DNA from: Mucilaginibacter myungsuensis
GTDB taxonomy: Bacteria; Bacteroidota; Bacteroidia; Sphingobacteriales; Sphingobacteriaceae
Length of the DNA: 64,000 bases
Assembly: GCF_015222005.1 (NCBI RefSeq)
Contig: NZ_JADFFL010000003.1
Span: 434,001-498,000 of the forward strand
Direction of reading: 5' to 3'
The notes below the pieces were generated by a model that searched no databases, was not told the origin of the DNA, and saw only the letters and a program-made list of their open reading frames with translations. Positions 33,542 through 41,484 of the stretch are shown one piece after another; the stretch's first letter is position 1; the number at the start of each line of letters is the position of its first letter. The position numbers and the translations under genes are program-made.

Positions 33542-34210
33542 ATGAAAAAAATTTATCTGGCGCTATGCCTTATGCTATCTACCCTGTGCGCATCTGCACA
33601 ATTGGTTAAAACTTATAACCAAAAAGGCTACACCCTTAATTTTACTAATAACGACCCAACTTTGGATTCCGTTGTGCAGCGCCGCATGATCGAGACCTTT
33701 TTTAAAGTGTATCCTGCCCTGGCTAACGAGTACAATAAAAACACAGCCAAAACGGTCACCATCGCTATTGACAAAGCTTATGATGGCGTAGCCGCGACCG
33801 GCGATGCTCATGTAGTGGTTAACCCTGAGTGGATGCGTAAGCACCCCGAGGATATTGACGTGGTTACGCACGAAGTAATGCACATTGTGCAGGATTATGG
33901 AGACACCAACGGCCCGGGTTGGCTTACCGAAGGTATTGCCGATTTTGCCCGCAACAAATTTGGTATAAACAATGCTGCTGCCAAATGGAGCATTGGCGGT
34001 TATAACACCAAACAGAATTATGATAACAGTTACAACGTTACCGCCCGTTTCCTGTACTGGATAGAAAAAAAGAAAAAGAAAGGCATTGTGCAGGTGTTAG
34101 ATAAACAAATGCGCGACCACAAATATGTTGATACCGTATGGGCCGATCAAACAGGCAAAACGTTGGACCAGCTTTGGGTCGAATATGCTGCCAACCCGGA
34201 TGTCAGCTAA
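33542..34210 (+). CDS. Secreted basic secretory protein (BSP) family peptidase
   Basis: A 222-residue protein with a signal peptide ending ...CASAQ. The BSP domain (plant/bacterial peptidase-like) shows ITFTN-type NFTNNDP, AIDKAYDGVAATGDAHVVVNPEW, and the zinc motif THEVMHIVQDYGD with GPGWLTEGIADF (HExxH and the Glu in EGIAD). It is probably an exported zinc protease of unknown substrate. A terminator follows at 34236-34266. Confidence 0.88.
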   Translation: MKKIYLALCLMLSTLCASAQLVKTYNQKGYTLNFTNNDPTLDSVVQRRMIETFFKVYPALANEYNKNTAKTVTIAIDKAYDGVAATGDAHVVVNPEWMRKHPEDIDVVTHEVMHIVQDYGDTNGPGWLTEGIADFARNKFGINNAAAKWSIGGYNTKQNYDNSYNVTARFLYWIEKKKKKGIVQVLDKQMRDHKYVDTVWADQTGKTLDQLWVEYAANPDVS

Positions 34211-34235
34211 AACCCAATGCAAACTCACAACATCC

Positions 34236-34266
34236 AACCGCCGGTAGCCATAAGCTATCGGCGGTT
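34236..34266 (+). terminator. Hairpin terminator after the BSP peptidase gene
   Basis: AACCGCCGGTAGC (34236-34248) pairs with GCTATCGGCGGTT (34254-34266) through one wobble. The T-run is short. Confidence 0.6.
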
Positions 34267-34347
34267 TCTGTATCGGCGGATTTACAATATCTTAATTGGT
34301 CGGTAATGTAAAATGGTTACTTTTATCCGTCTTATTTCAAATTTGTT

Positions 34348-36054
34348 ATGACGTTCAAAATTTCTACCCCTATCAAAATGATAGCTTTAGCATCATTGCA
34401 ACTGGTGGCTACGCTCACATTTGCACAAACTAAAGCTCCTGTAAAAACAGTTACATTACCTCGCCCCAAATTGGTCGTTGGTTTGGTGATAGACCAGATG
34501 CGCTGGGACTATCTGTACCGTTACTATGACCGCTATGCCGAGGGCGGCTTTAAACGCCTGTTGAACGAAGGCTTTAAATGCGAGAATCATTATATCAACT
34601 ACCTGCCGTCGGCTACAGCCGTTGGTCATGCTTCTATATTTACAGGCAGCGTACCTGCTATTAATGGTATCGCCGGTAACGATTGGGTGGACCAGGCTAC
34701 CGGTCGCGGTGTTTATTGCGTAAGTGACAGCACCGTTGGCACTATCGGTGCGGCAGGCAACGGCGGCAAAATGTCGCCGCGTAGTTTGCTAAGCAGTACC
34801 ATGACCGACGAGTTACGTTTAGCGACCAACAACCGATCTAAAGTAGTAGGTATTTCTTTAAAGGATCGCGCCAGCATTTTACCAGCAGGCCATAACCCTA
34901 CAGGTGCTTTTTGGTTTGACGATGCCAGTTCGCGCTTTATCACCAGCAATTACTACATGACCGAGTTGCCTGCCTGGGTAAATGATTTTAACAGCCAGAA
35001 CAACGCCGAAAAACTTTTGGCTAATGGTTGGAATACGCTTTACCCGATCGATACCTACAAGCAGAGCACTGCTGATAATGTGGTTTGGGAAGGTAAATTT
35101 AGAGGCGAGACCACTACGGCATTCCCCCATAACGTGAATGAGATATTCAAAACCAACAAAGGCGTTATCCGTACCACCCCGTTCGGTAACACATTAACGC
35201 TTGATTTTGCTAAAGCAGCTATCGATGCCTACAAATTGGGCACCAGCGGTGATACTGATTTCCTGACCATCAATTGCGCATCTACCGATTATGTTGGCCA
35301 CATGTACGGCCCGAACGCTATTGAGGTAGAGGATACTTACCTGCGTTTGGATAGGGATCTGGCAGCTTTCTTCAAGAACCTTGACGACAAGTTGGGCAAA
35401 GGTACTTATACGGTATTCCTGAGCGCCGACCATGGTGCATCGCATTCATACAAATTCAATCTGGAGAACAAGATACCGGCAGGATACTGGCACACCAGCG
35501 ACTTTGTACGCAACCTGAATCAAAAGCTGAAAAGCGAATTTGGCGAAGATCGTTTAGTACTGTCGATCACCGAGTTTCAGGTGAACTTCAACCGTAATCT
35601 GATCAAAAAAGCAAAGATCAGCTACGACGCTGTTAAATATCGCTCTATAGAGATATTGAAAGAAGACCCGCAAAGTTTATTTGTGGTCGATATGGATAAC
35701 CTTGCAGCAGCTACTGTCCCGGCAGTATTGAAAGAGAAGATCGTTAACGCCTTTAACTATAAACGCAGCGGCAGCGTAATGGTAGTACCAACGGCGGGCT
35801 GGATAGAGAACGGTGGCACGGGCACTACCCACGGCGAATGGAACGCTTACGACACCCACCTTCCGCTGATCTTTATGGGATGGGGTGTTCAGCCAGGTGT
35901 AACTTATGACAATACCAACCATACAGATATTGCACCTACCATTGCATCGCTATTGCACATCCAAACACCAAGCGGCAACATCGGCTCGGTGATACCGGGC
36001 GTGATCAAGGGCAGTCCGGCAGTTGCAGCCCCTGCCAAGCAATCAAGAAAATAA
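34348..36054 (+). CDS. pafA: Alkaline phosphatase PafA
   Basis: A 568-residue secreted phosphomonoesterase of the alkaline-phosphatase superfamily. A signal peptide ends near TFAQ (residue 27). VGLVIDQMRWDYLYRY holds the metal Asp49, LPSATAVGHAS contains the nucleophilic Thr90, and VFLSADHGAS and DTHLPLIFMGWG give the remaining metal ligands. PafA is the main periplasmic, phosphate-insensitive phosphatase of many Bacteroidota. The start could also be the internal Met11. It converges on a histidine kinase with nine bases between the stops. Confidence 0.95.
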   Translation: MTFKISTPIKMIALASLQLVATLTFAQTKAPVKTVTLPRPKLVVGLVIDQMRWDYLYRYYDRYAEGGFKRLLNEGFKCENHYINYLPSATAVGHASIFTGSVPAINGIAGNDWVDQATGRGVYCVSDSTVGTIGAAGNGGKMSPRSLLSSTMTDELRLATNNRSKVVGISLKDRASILPAGHNPTGAFWFDDASSRFITSNYYMTELPAWVNDFNSQNNAEKLLANGWNTLYPIDTYKQSTADNVVWEGKFRGETTTAFPHNVNEIFKTNKGVIRTTPFGNTLTLDFAKAAIDAYKLGTSGDTDFLTINCASTDYVGHMYGPNAIEVEDTYLRLDRDLAAFFKNLDDKLGKGTYTVFLSADHGASHSYKFNLENKIPAGYWHTSDFVRNLNQKLKSEFGEDRLVLSITEFQVNFNRNLIKKAKISYDAVKYRSIEILKEDPQSLFVVDMDNLAAATVPAVLKEKIVNAFNYKRSGSVMVVPTAGWIENGGTGTTHGEWNAYDTHLPLIFMGWGVQPGVTYDNTNHTDIAPTIASLLHIQTPSGNIGSVIPGVIKGSPAVAAPAKQSRK

Positions 36055-36062
36055 TATAGATC

Positions 36063-37160
36063 TTAAAGGTGCTCGCGGAACGTGATCGTAAAGCGGGCAC
36101 CTTTATTTACTTCGCTCTCCACGGCAATATCGCCCCCAAGACCGGTAACGTGGTTGTACACCAGATATAGGCCTATCCCCTTACTATCGGCATGCCCGTG
36201 GAAACTTTGGTGCAGACCAAATATTTTGTCCCGCACATTGTCCATATCAAAACCAAGGCCTTCATCAGCAAAAACCAACTGTTTCAGTCCGTCGTGATGG
36301 CGTGTGCTGATATTGATCTTGGGCGAACCATCGGGTTTAGCATATTTTATAGCATTGGTGAGCAGATTGATCAATATGCTTTCCATGTAACTTTTATTAA
36401 AGATCACGGTATCAAAATCATCGAACCGAATATCGATCACTGCGCCCGAACTTTGTATCAAACCGCTCAATGATCGCATAACGTTGGCCAAGCTTACGGC
36501 TATGTTCACCGGTTCGGTCTCTATGTTCAGCACATTCTTTTGGCCAAGCGCGTCTACATAATTGTTCAGTGTACCCTTTAATGCATCTGCGGCCATTTTA
36601 AGTACGGCTATAAATTCCAGCGTTTCGCGGTCCTCTATTTTCAATTTGTTCATCAACCCGAATATGGCCAGCAGGTTATTCACCGGCATGCGCAGATCGT
36701 GCGATGTAGTGTAGGTCAACTGTTTTAATTCGTGGTTGATGGCGGTAAGATCGGCCAGCATGGCGTTGCGGCCTTCTTCCTGTTTCTTCTTATAGGTGAT
36801 ATTTTTGGCGATGGCAAAAACCAATTGTTCGTCGGGTACGGGCATGGATGTCCAGGCCAGCCAAACTATTTCGCCGCTTTTGGTAACGTACCGGTTCTCG
36901 AAATTGAGCAGGGGTGTATCATGGCGTAACCTGTCGCGCTTAACATTGGTAACATCCTGATCATCGGGGTGGACGAAAGAGTTTATAGGGCGCGAGAACA
37001 ATTCCGCTTCGGTAAAGCCCAAGGTTTTAGATACCGTTGGGTTTATCTTTTTAAAGTAGCCATCAAAACCGGCTATACAAAAAAGATCGGCCGACAGTTC
37101 AAAAAACCGTTCCAGATCATAACCGGCAACGAATTGCGTAATGCGGGTTTGTTCTTCCAT
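36063..37160 (-). CDS. PAS-domain sensor histidine kinase
   Basis: A 365-residue cytoplasmic kinase without membrane helices. Residues 12-125 form a PAS domain (LFCIAGFDGYFKKINPTVSKTLGF). The H-box is TTSHDLRMPVNNLLAIFG with the phosphoaccepting His near residue 154, then ILINLLTNAIKYAKPD is the N-box and GIGLYLVYNHVTGLGGDI the G2-box; FADEGLGFDMDNV is the G1/F region. It resembles light- or redox-sensing hybrid-free kinases. No response regulator is adjacent. Confidence 0.92.
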   Translation of the reverse strand: MEEQTRITQFVAGYDLERFFELSADLFCIAGFDGYFKKINPTVSKTLGFTEAELFSRPINSFVHPDDQDVTNVKRDRLRHDTPLLNFENRYVTKSGEIVWLAWTSMPVPDEQLVFAIAKNITYKKKQEEGRNAMLADLTAINHELKQLTYTTSHDLRMPVNNLLAIFGLMNKLKIEDRETLEFIAVLKMAADALKGTLNNYVDALGQKNVLNIETEPVNIAVSLANVMRSLSGLIQSSGAVIDIRFDDFDTVIFNKSYMESILINLLTNAIKYAKPDGSPKINISTRHHDGLKQLVFADEGLGFDMDNVRDKIFGLHQSFHGHADSKGIGLYLVYNHVTGLGGDIAVESEVNKGARFTITFREHL

Positions 37161-37283
37161 TAGTTAGGGATCAGTTCTCAGGACGGCCTCCACCATCCCG
37201 TGCGATAAACATACATACTATAATTAATCTTACCGCATTAATTATTTGTTTGGCATACACACCAAAGTTTTATTACAAAAAAA

Positions 37284-37308
37284 GCCGCCCTGCAATTTGC
37301 AAGGCGGC
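37284..37308 (-). terminator. Terminator of the second FAS1 gene
   Basis: GCCGCCCTGC (37284-37293) pairs with GCAAGGCGGC (37299-37308), one mismatch, and the coding-strand T-run is the A7 at 37277-37283. Confidence 0.8.
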
Positions 37309-37334
37309 CATATAAAGCTTAAATATTAAAAATG

Positions 37335-37916
37335 TTACTTGGTTGCCAGCACACCGTTAATACCATTAACAATGCCGTTCCCGCCTACAAGGTCATATAA
37401 AGTAACCTCGGCAGTAGCACCGGTAGCATTGGTAAGCACCAATGTTTGTGCCGGGCTGATAGACAAGGTCAAAGCCTCACCACCTAAAGTGGTCAATGGC
37501 ACTTTACGGTCTTTGCTGGCCTTTAAAGCTGCAATGATCTCGGCCTTACCATATTTACCGCTTACTACGTGGCCCTTTAATACGGTAGCCAATTTAGCAG
37601 GATCTTTCATTAAACTATCCTGCGCGCCTTGCGGCAACTTGCTGAACGCGCTATTATTTGGCGCGAAGATGGTGTAAGGGCCACCCGCTTTTAAAGTACC
37701 CTCTAAGCCTGCTGTTTTAACGGCAGCGGCAGCTGTAGTATAATCCGAGTTGCTATTTAAAGCACCTACAACGTCGGCAGCGCCATTGGCAGCTGTGGTG
37801 GTTGCGGTAGTAGTTGTTGTTTCTTTTTTAGTGGTGTCGGTTGTTTGTGCCGAAGCCTGGTTTATTGTAACAGTTACAAGTACGGTTGCTGCGGCAGCTA
37901 AAATGAACTTTTTCAT
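37335..37916 (-). CDS. Secreted fasciclin (FAS1) domain protein, second
   Basis: A 193-residue protein with a signal peptide (to about QASAQ), a Thr-rich linker (TTDTTKKETTTTTATTT) and one FAS1 domain: GPYTIFAPNNSAFSKLP (H1), LKGHVVSGKYGKAEI, and GNGIVNGINGVL at the end. It shares the domain layout of the 13841-14443 product but is a separate branch, with a Thr-rich linker instead of a basic segment. Its role is probably adhesion or envelope binding. Confidence 0.92.
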   Translation of the reverse strand: MKKFILAAAATVLVTVTINQASAQTTDTTKKETTTTTATTTAANGAADVVGALNSNSDYTTAAAAVKTAGLEGTLKAGGPYTIFAPNNSAFSKLPQGAQDSLMKDPAKLATVLKGHVVSGKYGKAEIIAALKASKDRKVPLTTLGGEALTLSISPAQTLVLTNATGATAEVTLYDLVGGNGIVNGINGVLATK

Positions 37917-38140
37917 ACGCTCGATATTTAATTTTTATTAGTTAATACGAGTAGAATATTTCCGTAAGTTACCTTTCCTTTTAGTGCACGTTTGTGTTAA
38001 ATTATTGAACTATTAATAAATATTAAACGATATAGTTTGCTAAAAATTGCCTTTTTACCCTAAACGGCTGAAATGCAGCTGCAAAAATACATATAGTAAG
38101 GATGCATAAAGGCTGGTAAAAGGCTACTTGTAAAGGTTGA

Positions 38141-38479
38141 TCATCGCTGCAAAACCTCATCAAGCAAAGCAAGGGGCATATCCTGGTTCGGGTCGATAGG
38201 CAAGACCTTCATCCGGGCGCGTTTATCCTGTACCAATAGCGGATGATCCATCGCCTTACCCTCTACAATACCGATGTATGGATGACGCGTTTTTTTTTCG
38301 CCCCATAAATAGCAGCACATTTTACCACGATAGCTGTAAAATGGCATCCCATATTTCAGGCTTTCGGTAAGATAGGTGTCTTGCTTTAATATATATGACC
38401 GTAAAAACAGCAGGCAACTCCGCGCAGGTTCGTCCTGCCGTGCAAAGTATTGGTCTATGGGTTGCAGGTCGGGTTGCAT
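38141..38479 (-). CDS. DUF1801 domain protein
   Basis: A 112-residue soluble protein of the YdhG/DUF1801 fold: DEPARSCLLFLRSYILKQDTYLTESLKYGMPFYSYRGKMCCYLWGEKKTRHPYIGIVEG. The conserved E.lkyg.P.f segment is complete. No known enzyme activity. The gap to the next gene contains a G-rich end (38514-38530). Confidence 0.9.
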   Translation of the reverse strand: MQPDLQPIDQYFARQDEPARSCLLFLRSYILKQDTYLTESLKYGMPFYSYRGKMCCYLWGEKKTRHPYIGIVEGKAMDHPLLVQDKRARMKVLPIDPNQDMPLALLDEVLQR

Positions 38480-38530
38480 GGTGATGATGTTATTGGTATT
38501 CTGCTCCCCCTTTAGGGGGGCGGGGGGGGG

Positions 38531-39103
38531 CTAAACGATCTTCAACCCATACTTCTCCAACAATCCCGGTACGCCATCTAAAGAAAAACTCGCCTTCTTT
38601 ACATTATTCAACTCCGGATCGATGCTGTAATTATAGGCTAATGTAAAGTTAGCTGATGACAGGTCGGTACCATTAAAGACAGCGCCAGACAGCTCGGTCT
38701 TATCAAAAACAGAATTGGTGAGGATGGTCTGCGTAAAGTTGACCTCCATTAACGATGAGTTGGCAAATTTGGTCTTCACCATCTTTTTACGCATGAACGA
38801 CGAATAATCCAGAATGCAATTATCAAAAGCCACGCTGAACAGAAAGTCCTGGCAATCAAAAAAGTGCACGCCCAATATTTTGCAATCTTTAAAACGCACA
38901 TCGCTTAGGGTGGTACCACCAAGCTTGACCATAGACAGGTTGCAACTCTCGAATACGCAATCCAAAAACTTATTGTTGCCCATATCGGCCTCGCTAAAGT
39001 TGCATTTTTTAAAGGTACAGCTCTGGAACTCGCCCCCCTTGGTCACCTGGCCCGAGTAGTCGAAACCTTCAAATGTTTTGTCTTCGTAGTGGGGTTGTTG
39101 CAT
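38531..39103 (-). CDS. Pentapeptide-repeat protein (Qnr/McbG-like)
   Basis: A 190-residue protein built of about 30 pentapeptide units A(D/N)LXX, for example CTFKKCNFSEADMGNNKFLDCVFESCNLS and ANSSLMEVNFTQTILTNSVFDKTELSGAVFNGTDLSSANF. A central hydrophobic break (FFDCQDFLFSVAFDNC) and the C-terminal cap recall Qnr and McbG, gyrase-protecting beta-helix proteins. The gyrase link is inferred from fold only. It stands alone. Confidence 0.9.
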   Translation of the reverse strand: MQQPHYEDKTFEGFDYSGQVTKGGEFQSCTFKKCNFSEADMGNNKFLDCVFESCNLSMVKLGGTTLSDVRFKDCKILGVHFFDCQDFLFSVAFDNCILDYSSFMRKKMVKTKFANSSLMEVNFTQTILTNSVFDKTELSGAVFNGTDLSSANFTLAYNYSIDPELNNVKKASFSLDGVPGLLEKYGLKIV

Positions 39104-39126
39104 CTTAACTGATATTCAATGATAAT

Positions 39127-39203
39127 TAAACCACAAAGGCTTTTGGGTCCCCTATTAAAGCTTTGTGCTCTTTGTGTAAACCTTTGTGTCCTTAGTGGTT
39201 AAA
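39127..39203. repeat. ACAAAG-family dispersed repeat, copy 4
   Basis: TAAACCACAAAGGCTTTTGGG on the left and CCTTTGTGTCCTTAGTGGTTA on the right, an imperfect palindrome between the pentapeptide gene and pcm. Confidence 0.75.
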
Positions 39204-39219
39204 ATATATTCTTAATTAA

Positions 39220-39879
39220 CTACCAAGCTTTATCCCCAACCAACGGCACAAAGCGGAAGGTATCCAGCACGATCTCTTCAAAATCGTTTTCGGCTACGCG
39301 CATTACGGTCACCATTTTTTGGGCTTTCTCGTTACCTACGGGGATCACCAGCATGCCGCCTATCTTTAATTGCTTTAGCAGGATGCCGGGTACTAAAGGC
39401 GCCCCGGCGGTGACAATGATCTTATCGTAAGGTGCGTGGGCGGCAATACCTATCGACCCATCGCCTAAAAAGAAGTTGGGTTTATAACCCATCTTTACCG
39501 GCAGCACCCATTTGGTACGCTCATATAGCTTTTCCTGACGCTCAATGGTGTACACCTTGGCGCCCAGCTCTAACAATACACAGGTTTGATAGCCCGACCC
39601 GGTGCCTATCTCCAGCACCTTGTTGCCGGGTTGTATGTGCAGTAGTTCGGTCTGGTAAGCTACCGTGTAGGGTTGCGATATGGTTTGCCCCTCTCCTATC
39701 GGGAAAGCAATGTCCTTATAAGCCTGCTCCCAAAAAGTTTCTGAAAAAAAGTAATGACGCGGCACCTTGCCAATGGCCTCCAGTACGCGCTCGTCGGCTA
39801 TGCCTTTTTTACGCAATACGTCGACCAAACGCTTCCGCGCTCCCTTTTCCCTGTAATTATCAACAAACTTATAGGCCAT
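39220..39879 (-). CDS. pcm: Protein-L-isoaspartate O-methyltransferase
   Basis: A 219-residue SAM-dependent methyltransferase that repairs isoaspartyl residues. IGEGQTISQPYTVAYQTELL (the substrate block), VLEIGTGSGYQTCVLLELG (SAM motif I), VYTIERQEKLYERTK and the GDGSIGIAAHAPYDKIIVTAGAP segment are diagnostic. The N-terminus starts MAYKFVDNYREKGARKRLVDVLRKKG, as in many PCMT proteins. Confidence 0.93.
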   Translation of the reverse strand: MAYKFVDNYREKGARKRLVDVLRKKGIADERVLEAIGKVPRHYFFSETFWEQAYKDIAFPIGEGQTISQPYTVAYQTELLHIQPGNKVLEIGTGSGYQTCVLLELGAKVYTIERQEKLYERTKWVLPVKMGYKPNFFLGDGSIGIAAHAPYDKIIVTAGAPLVPGILLKQLKIGGMLVIPVGNEKAQKMVTVMRVAENDFEEIVLDTFRFVPLVGDKAW

Positions 39880-40032
39880 TTCTCCTGCTAAAATAGCAAA
39901 AGTTCTGCATCGGGATCATGGCCGATATGGCCGTAATATTTAACGTTCTGACTATAAACTTTTAAAAATATACACATTCCGTTGTAGCATTCCGCTATGG
40001 CATACCGTAATCCCTATTAAACAGTACTACTA

Positions 40033-40359
40033 ATGAAAAGAACGATACGGGCCTTTTGTTGCCTATTGATAATAGCAGCGACAAGCAGCCTGAACGCCTG
40101 TAAAAAGAACGAAGAGCCACCCATACTTAACAGCTATGCTACGGTAACCTTTCAGGGATTGATCAGTTCGGATGGTTGCGGTTATGTGGTCATTATAGAT
40201 AACGTTACCTATCACCCCGAAAATTTACCTGAAGACTTTCGGGCCGACAATTTAAAAGTAAAAGTGAACGCGCATTTCACCGGCGAACGTTTTCAGTGCG
40301 GCCTGGCCGCCAACTTAAGTTATCCTATCATTCATATCAATAGCATCAGCAAGCGGTAG
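40033..40359 (+). CDS. Small lipoprotein with DGCGY motif, paralogue 1
   Basis: A 108-residue lipoprotein (signal and lipobox ending LNAC, Cys23). The mature domain is short beta strands with SSDGCGYVVIIDNVTYHPENL ... FTGERFQCGLAANLSYPIIHINSI. Two Cys (DGCGY and FQCG), a YH pair and a final IIHI are shared with the two downstream paralogues. Function unknown. The Cys pair could form a disulfide, and a His/Cys site for metal or redox is possible. Confidence 0.8.
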   Translation: MKRTIRAFCCLLIIAATSSLNACKKNEEPPILNSYATVTFQGLISSDGCGYVVIIDNVTYHPENLPEDFRADNLKVKVNAHFTGERFQCGLAANLSYPIIHINSISKR

Positions 40360-40510
40360 CGTTGAGGTTTATGCCCCGTGCCGGGGGCCAATTGCTGATC
40401 TTGATATGTCCGAACGAGCCGCGGGTGTGCAACAGCCTGCGGCTTTAGGAAAGCAACCTTTGTAACAGTTCCTGCATCTACCTATCTAAAAACAACATCA
40501 CCTTAAAACA

Positions 40511-40849
40511 ATGTTAAACATTAAACGCATTCTTTTAGCGGGCACTATGGCCTGCGCGCTTTTGGCCACCACAGGCTGCAAAAAATCAGACAATGGCAAA
40601 CGCCGCATCATTGAAGCTAACGGCACCATTGTAAATGCCGGCCCGGTGGCGGCTGATGGTTGCGGCTACCTTTTGATGATAGACGGAGAACAATATCATG
40701 CCGATAACTTCCAAGGCATGCCCAATTTTGATAACAAAAAGGTGATCCTTGACGCTATCGTTACAGGCGAACGCTTTCATTGCGGATGGTCGGCCAATAG
40801 CACGCCGGGCTTGGCAGTTATCCATATCACCAAAATGATAACTTTATAA
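40511..40849 (+). CDS. Small lipoprotein with DGCGY motif, paralogue 2
   Basis: A 112-residue lipoprotein with lipobox ATTGC. The core is AADGCGYLLMIDGEQYHADNFQ ... VTGERFHCGWSANSTPGLAVIHITKM, aligning with paralogues 1 and 3 across the full mature domain. It has its own upstream gap with no sign of an operon terminator, so the three copies may be separately or jointly expressed. Confidence 0.82.
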   Translation: MLNIKRILLAGTMACALLATTGCKKSDNGKRRIIEANGTIVNAGPVAADGCGYLLMIDGEQYHADNFQGMPNFDNKKVILDAIVTGERFHCGWSANSTPGLAVIHITKMITL

Positions 40850-40885
40850 GGCGATGGTTGTTAACATATATTAAACAATACAGTT

Positions 40886-41209
40886 ATGAGAACGTTAACA
40901 GCCATCATTGTCACCATATTCCTGTTAGGTTGCGCAGGACAAAAAGCCGCTGACAACGGCCTTAAGACCATCAAGAACGCCAAAGCCATGGTCATTAATA
41001 CTGGTAGCCCTTTAGTAGACGGATGCGGCTATTTATTAGAGATAGACAGCGTGCGCTATCATGCAGACAACTTCGCCGACGACTCTACCCTCATCAACAA
41101 AAAGGTAAAAATAACCGCTACCATCACCGGCGAAACTTTCCGTTGCGGATTAACGCGGGACCCTAATGCGGGCATACCGATCATACATATTACGAAAGTG
41201 GAGAGATAG
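40886..41209 (+). CDS. Small lipoprotein with DGCGY motif, paralogue 3
   Basis: A 107-residue lipoprotein with lipobox LLGC. The core is LVDGCGYLLEIDSVRYHADNFADD ... ITGETFRCGLTRDPNAGIPIIHITKV. Only 36 bases separate it from paralogue 2. Paralogues 2 and 3 are closer to each other than to paralogue 1. Ends just before repeat-rich DNA. Confidence 0.82.
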   Translation: MRTLTAIIVTIFLLGCAGQKAADNGLKTIKNAKAMVINTGSPLVDGCGYLLEIDSVRYHADNFADDSTLINKKVKITATITGETFRCGLTRDPNAGIPIIHITKVER

Positions 41210-41300
41210 GGAGCAACAAACTTCGATATGCTTTTCTGCCTTACCTGTCATCCTGAAGCGTTTCCTACCCATGACAAGTTGTTCGAAATAATTCGAAGTC

Positions 41301-41423
41301 TCGCTTCCCCGCTTAAGCGGGGTCAGGGGTGTGTCCTTCACTTGCAAGGTTTGCGAGAGAACACACCCCTATGAAAGTTTCTGCTTGATGTTCGTTCAGT
41401 GCTTCCCCGCTCAAGCGGGGAGA
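41301..41423. repeat. GCGGGGTCAGGGG-family repeats, copies c and d
   Basis: Copy c at 41301-41340: CGCTTCCCCGCTTAAGCGGGG then TCAGGGGTGTGTC. Copy d at 41401-41423: GCTTCCCCGCTCAAGCGGGG. The opposite-strand CACACCCCT occurs between them. This lies between the lipoprotein cluster and the end of priA. Confidence 0.75.
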
Positions 41424-41484
41424 CTTGGGTTTGTCATCTCACCTTTAAAGTCCCGGCGGGAATCTATAAACAAAGAATTACATA

